From assembly GCA_002367255.1 (NCBI GenBank), contig DFBD01000178.1:4152-10701 (forward strand): DNA of 6,550 nt, written 5' to 3'. Positions 6,257 to 6,550 of the stretch are shown piece by piece. A model generated the notes under the pieces. The model did not search any database. It was not told the DNA's origin and saw only the letters and a list, made by a program, of their open reading frames with translations. Numbering within the stretch: the stretch's first letter is position 1; the number at the start of each line of letters is the position of its first letter. The DNA is from Rhodobacterales bacterium UBA3089. Its GTDB lineage: Bacteria > Pseudomonadota > Alphaproteobacteria > Rhodobacterales > Rhodobacteraceae. The position numbers and the translations under genes were made by a program.

Positions 6257-6550
6257 TCAGTCTTTGTACTTATGTGGCGCCCACAGGCGCTTGTTTGTCA
6301 GGTACAACAGTGATGCCAAGAAGACCATGAACACGAAAACAAGGAACCCTGTTTCTTTGCGTGCTGTCATCTTCGGCTCGGCTGCCCACATCAAGAACGC
6401 AGCAACGTCTTGCGACATGTGGTGTACGTCAGAATCGTGACCATCTTGATATTCCACCAGCTCGTCTTCCAATGGCGGAGCCATTGCGATCCATCCGCCT
6501 GGGAAGGCAGTGTTTTCGTAGAAGGTAGTGCCAGCTTCCTCTTTCTCGTG
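6257..6550 (-). CDS. petC: Cytochrome c1, C-terminal part (partial, runs off the window)
   Basis: The last 97 residues of the haem-c subunit of the cytochrome bc1 complex, which passes electrons from the Rieske protein to soluble cytochrome c on the periplasmic side of the inner membrane. The reading frame is open to the right edge, so the N-terminus and the CxxCH haem-attachment site lie outside. The visible part shows the conserved WIAMAPPL stretch, whose Met (visible residue 23) aligns with the sixth haem-iron ligand of c1. It then has VEYQDG, the family block MSQDVAAFLMWAAEPK, a single C-terminal membrane anchor at about visible residues 68-86, and the cytoplasmic tail LTNKRLWAPHKYKD. This strongly resembles the Rhodobacter protein. 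It is expected to be the last gene of petABC (fbcFBC), though petA and petB are not in view. It converges on thiQ and shares the terminator at 6209-6235. Confidence 0.96.
   Translation of the reverse strand, partial: HEKEEAGTTFYENTAFPGGWIAMAPPLEDELVEYQDGHDSDVHHMSQDVAAFLMWAAEPKMTARKETGFLVFVFMVFLASLLYLTNKRLWAPHKYKD

Noticed and set aside
6257..6484. Separate 75-residue membrane protein starting at 6484
   Set aside because: The frame continues upstream to the window edge with recognisable cytochrome c1 sequence; the Met at 6484 is the internal haem-ligand Met, not a start.

Overview
The window looks like ordinary chromosomal DNA from an alphaproteobacterium, most likely Rhodobacterales (Roseobacter/Rhodobacter group). 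I infer this from the cytochrome c1 tail at the right edge, which resembles the Rhodobacter-type protein, from the style of the AroC and ThiBPQ proteins, and from a base composition that reads as roughly half G+C (estimated by eye, not computed). No phage, transposon, CRISPR, tRNA or rRNA is visible, and nothing suggests recent transfer.

Layout. (1) 1-85: a short leader that may hold the last 24 codons of an unidentified upstream gene. (2) 86-847 (+): a classical short-chain dehydrogenase/reductase, ending tail to tail against (3) 844-1632 (-): a small MscS-family channel, with the two stop codons overlapping. (4) 1641-2741 (-): aroC, chorismate synthase, lying directly upstream of the channel gene and probably cotranscribed with it. 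(5) 2742-2980: a divergent intergenic region carrying the aroC upstream region on one strand and a thiamine pyrophosphate (TPP) riboswitch on the other. (6) 2981-6208 (+): thiB-thiP-thiQ, a complete thiamine/TPP ABC importer made of a binding protein, a fused two-domain permease and an ATPase, with overlapping gene junctions. (7) 6209-6235: a strong inverted repeat serving as a two-way terminator. (8) 6257-6550 (-): the 3' end of petC (cytochrome c1), running off the right edge.

How it fits together. The best-supported regulatory unit is the riboswitch-thiBPQ operon. A TPP aptamer with recognisable P1-P5 helices is followed by a C-rich strand that can mask the thiB ribosome binding site, and that strand can alternatively pair with aptamer residues. 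This implies translational shut-off of thiamine uptake when TPP is plentiful. thiP and thiQ would follow through translational coupling: an ATGA junction with a poor ribosome binding site for thiP, and a 17-nt overlap with a TTG start for thiQ. aroC and the channel form a separate leftward unit, and petC a third one entering from the right.

I found no clearly undescribed system. The points most worth a second look are the switching architecture of the riboswitch, the Gly in place of Asp in the ThiQ D-loop, the aroC-mscS pairing, and the overlapping convergent stops that leave no room for a conventional intergenic terminator.
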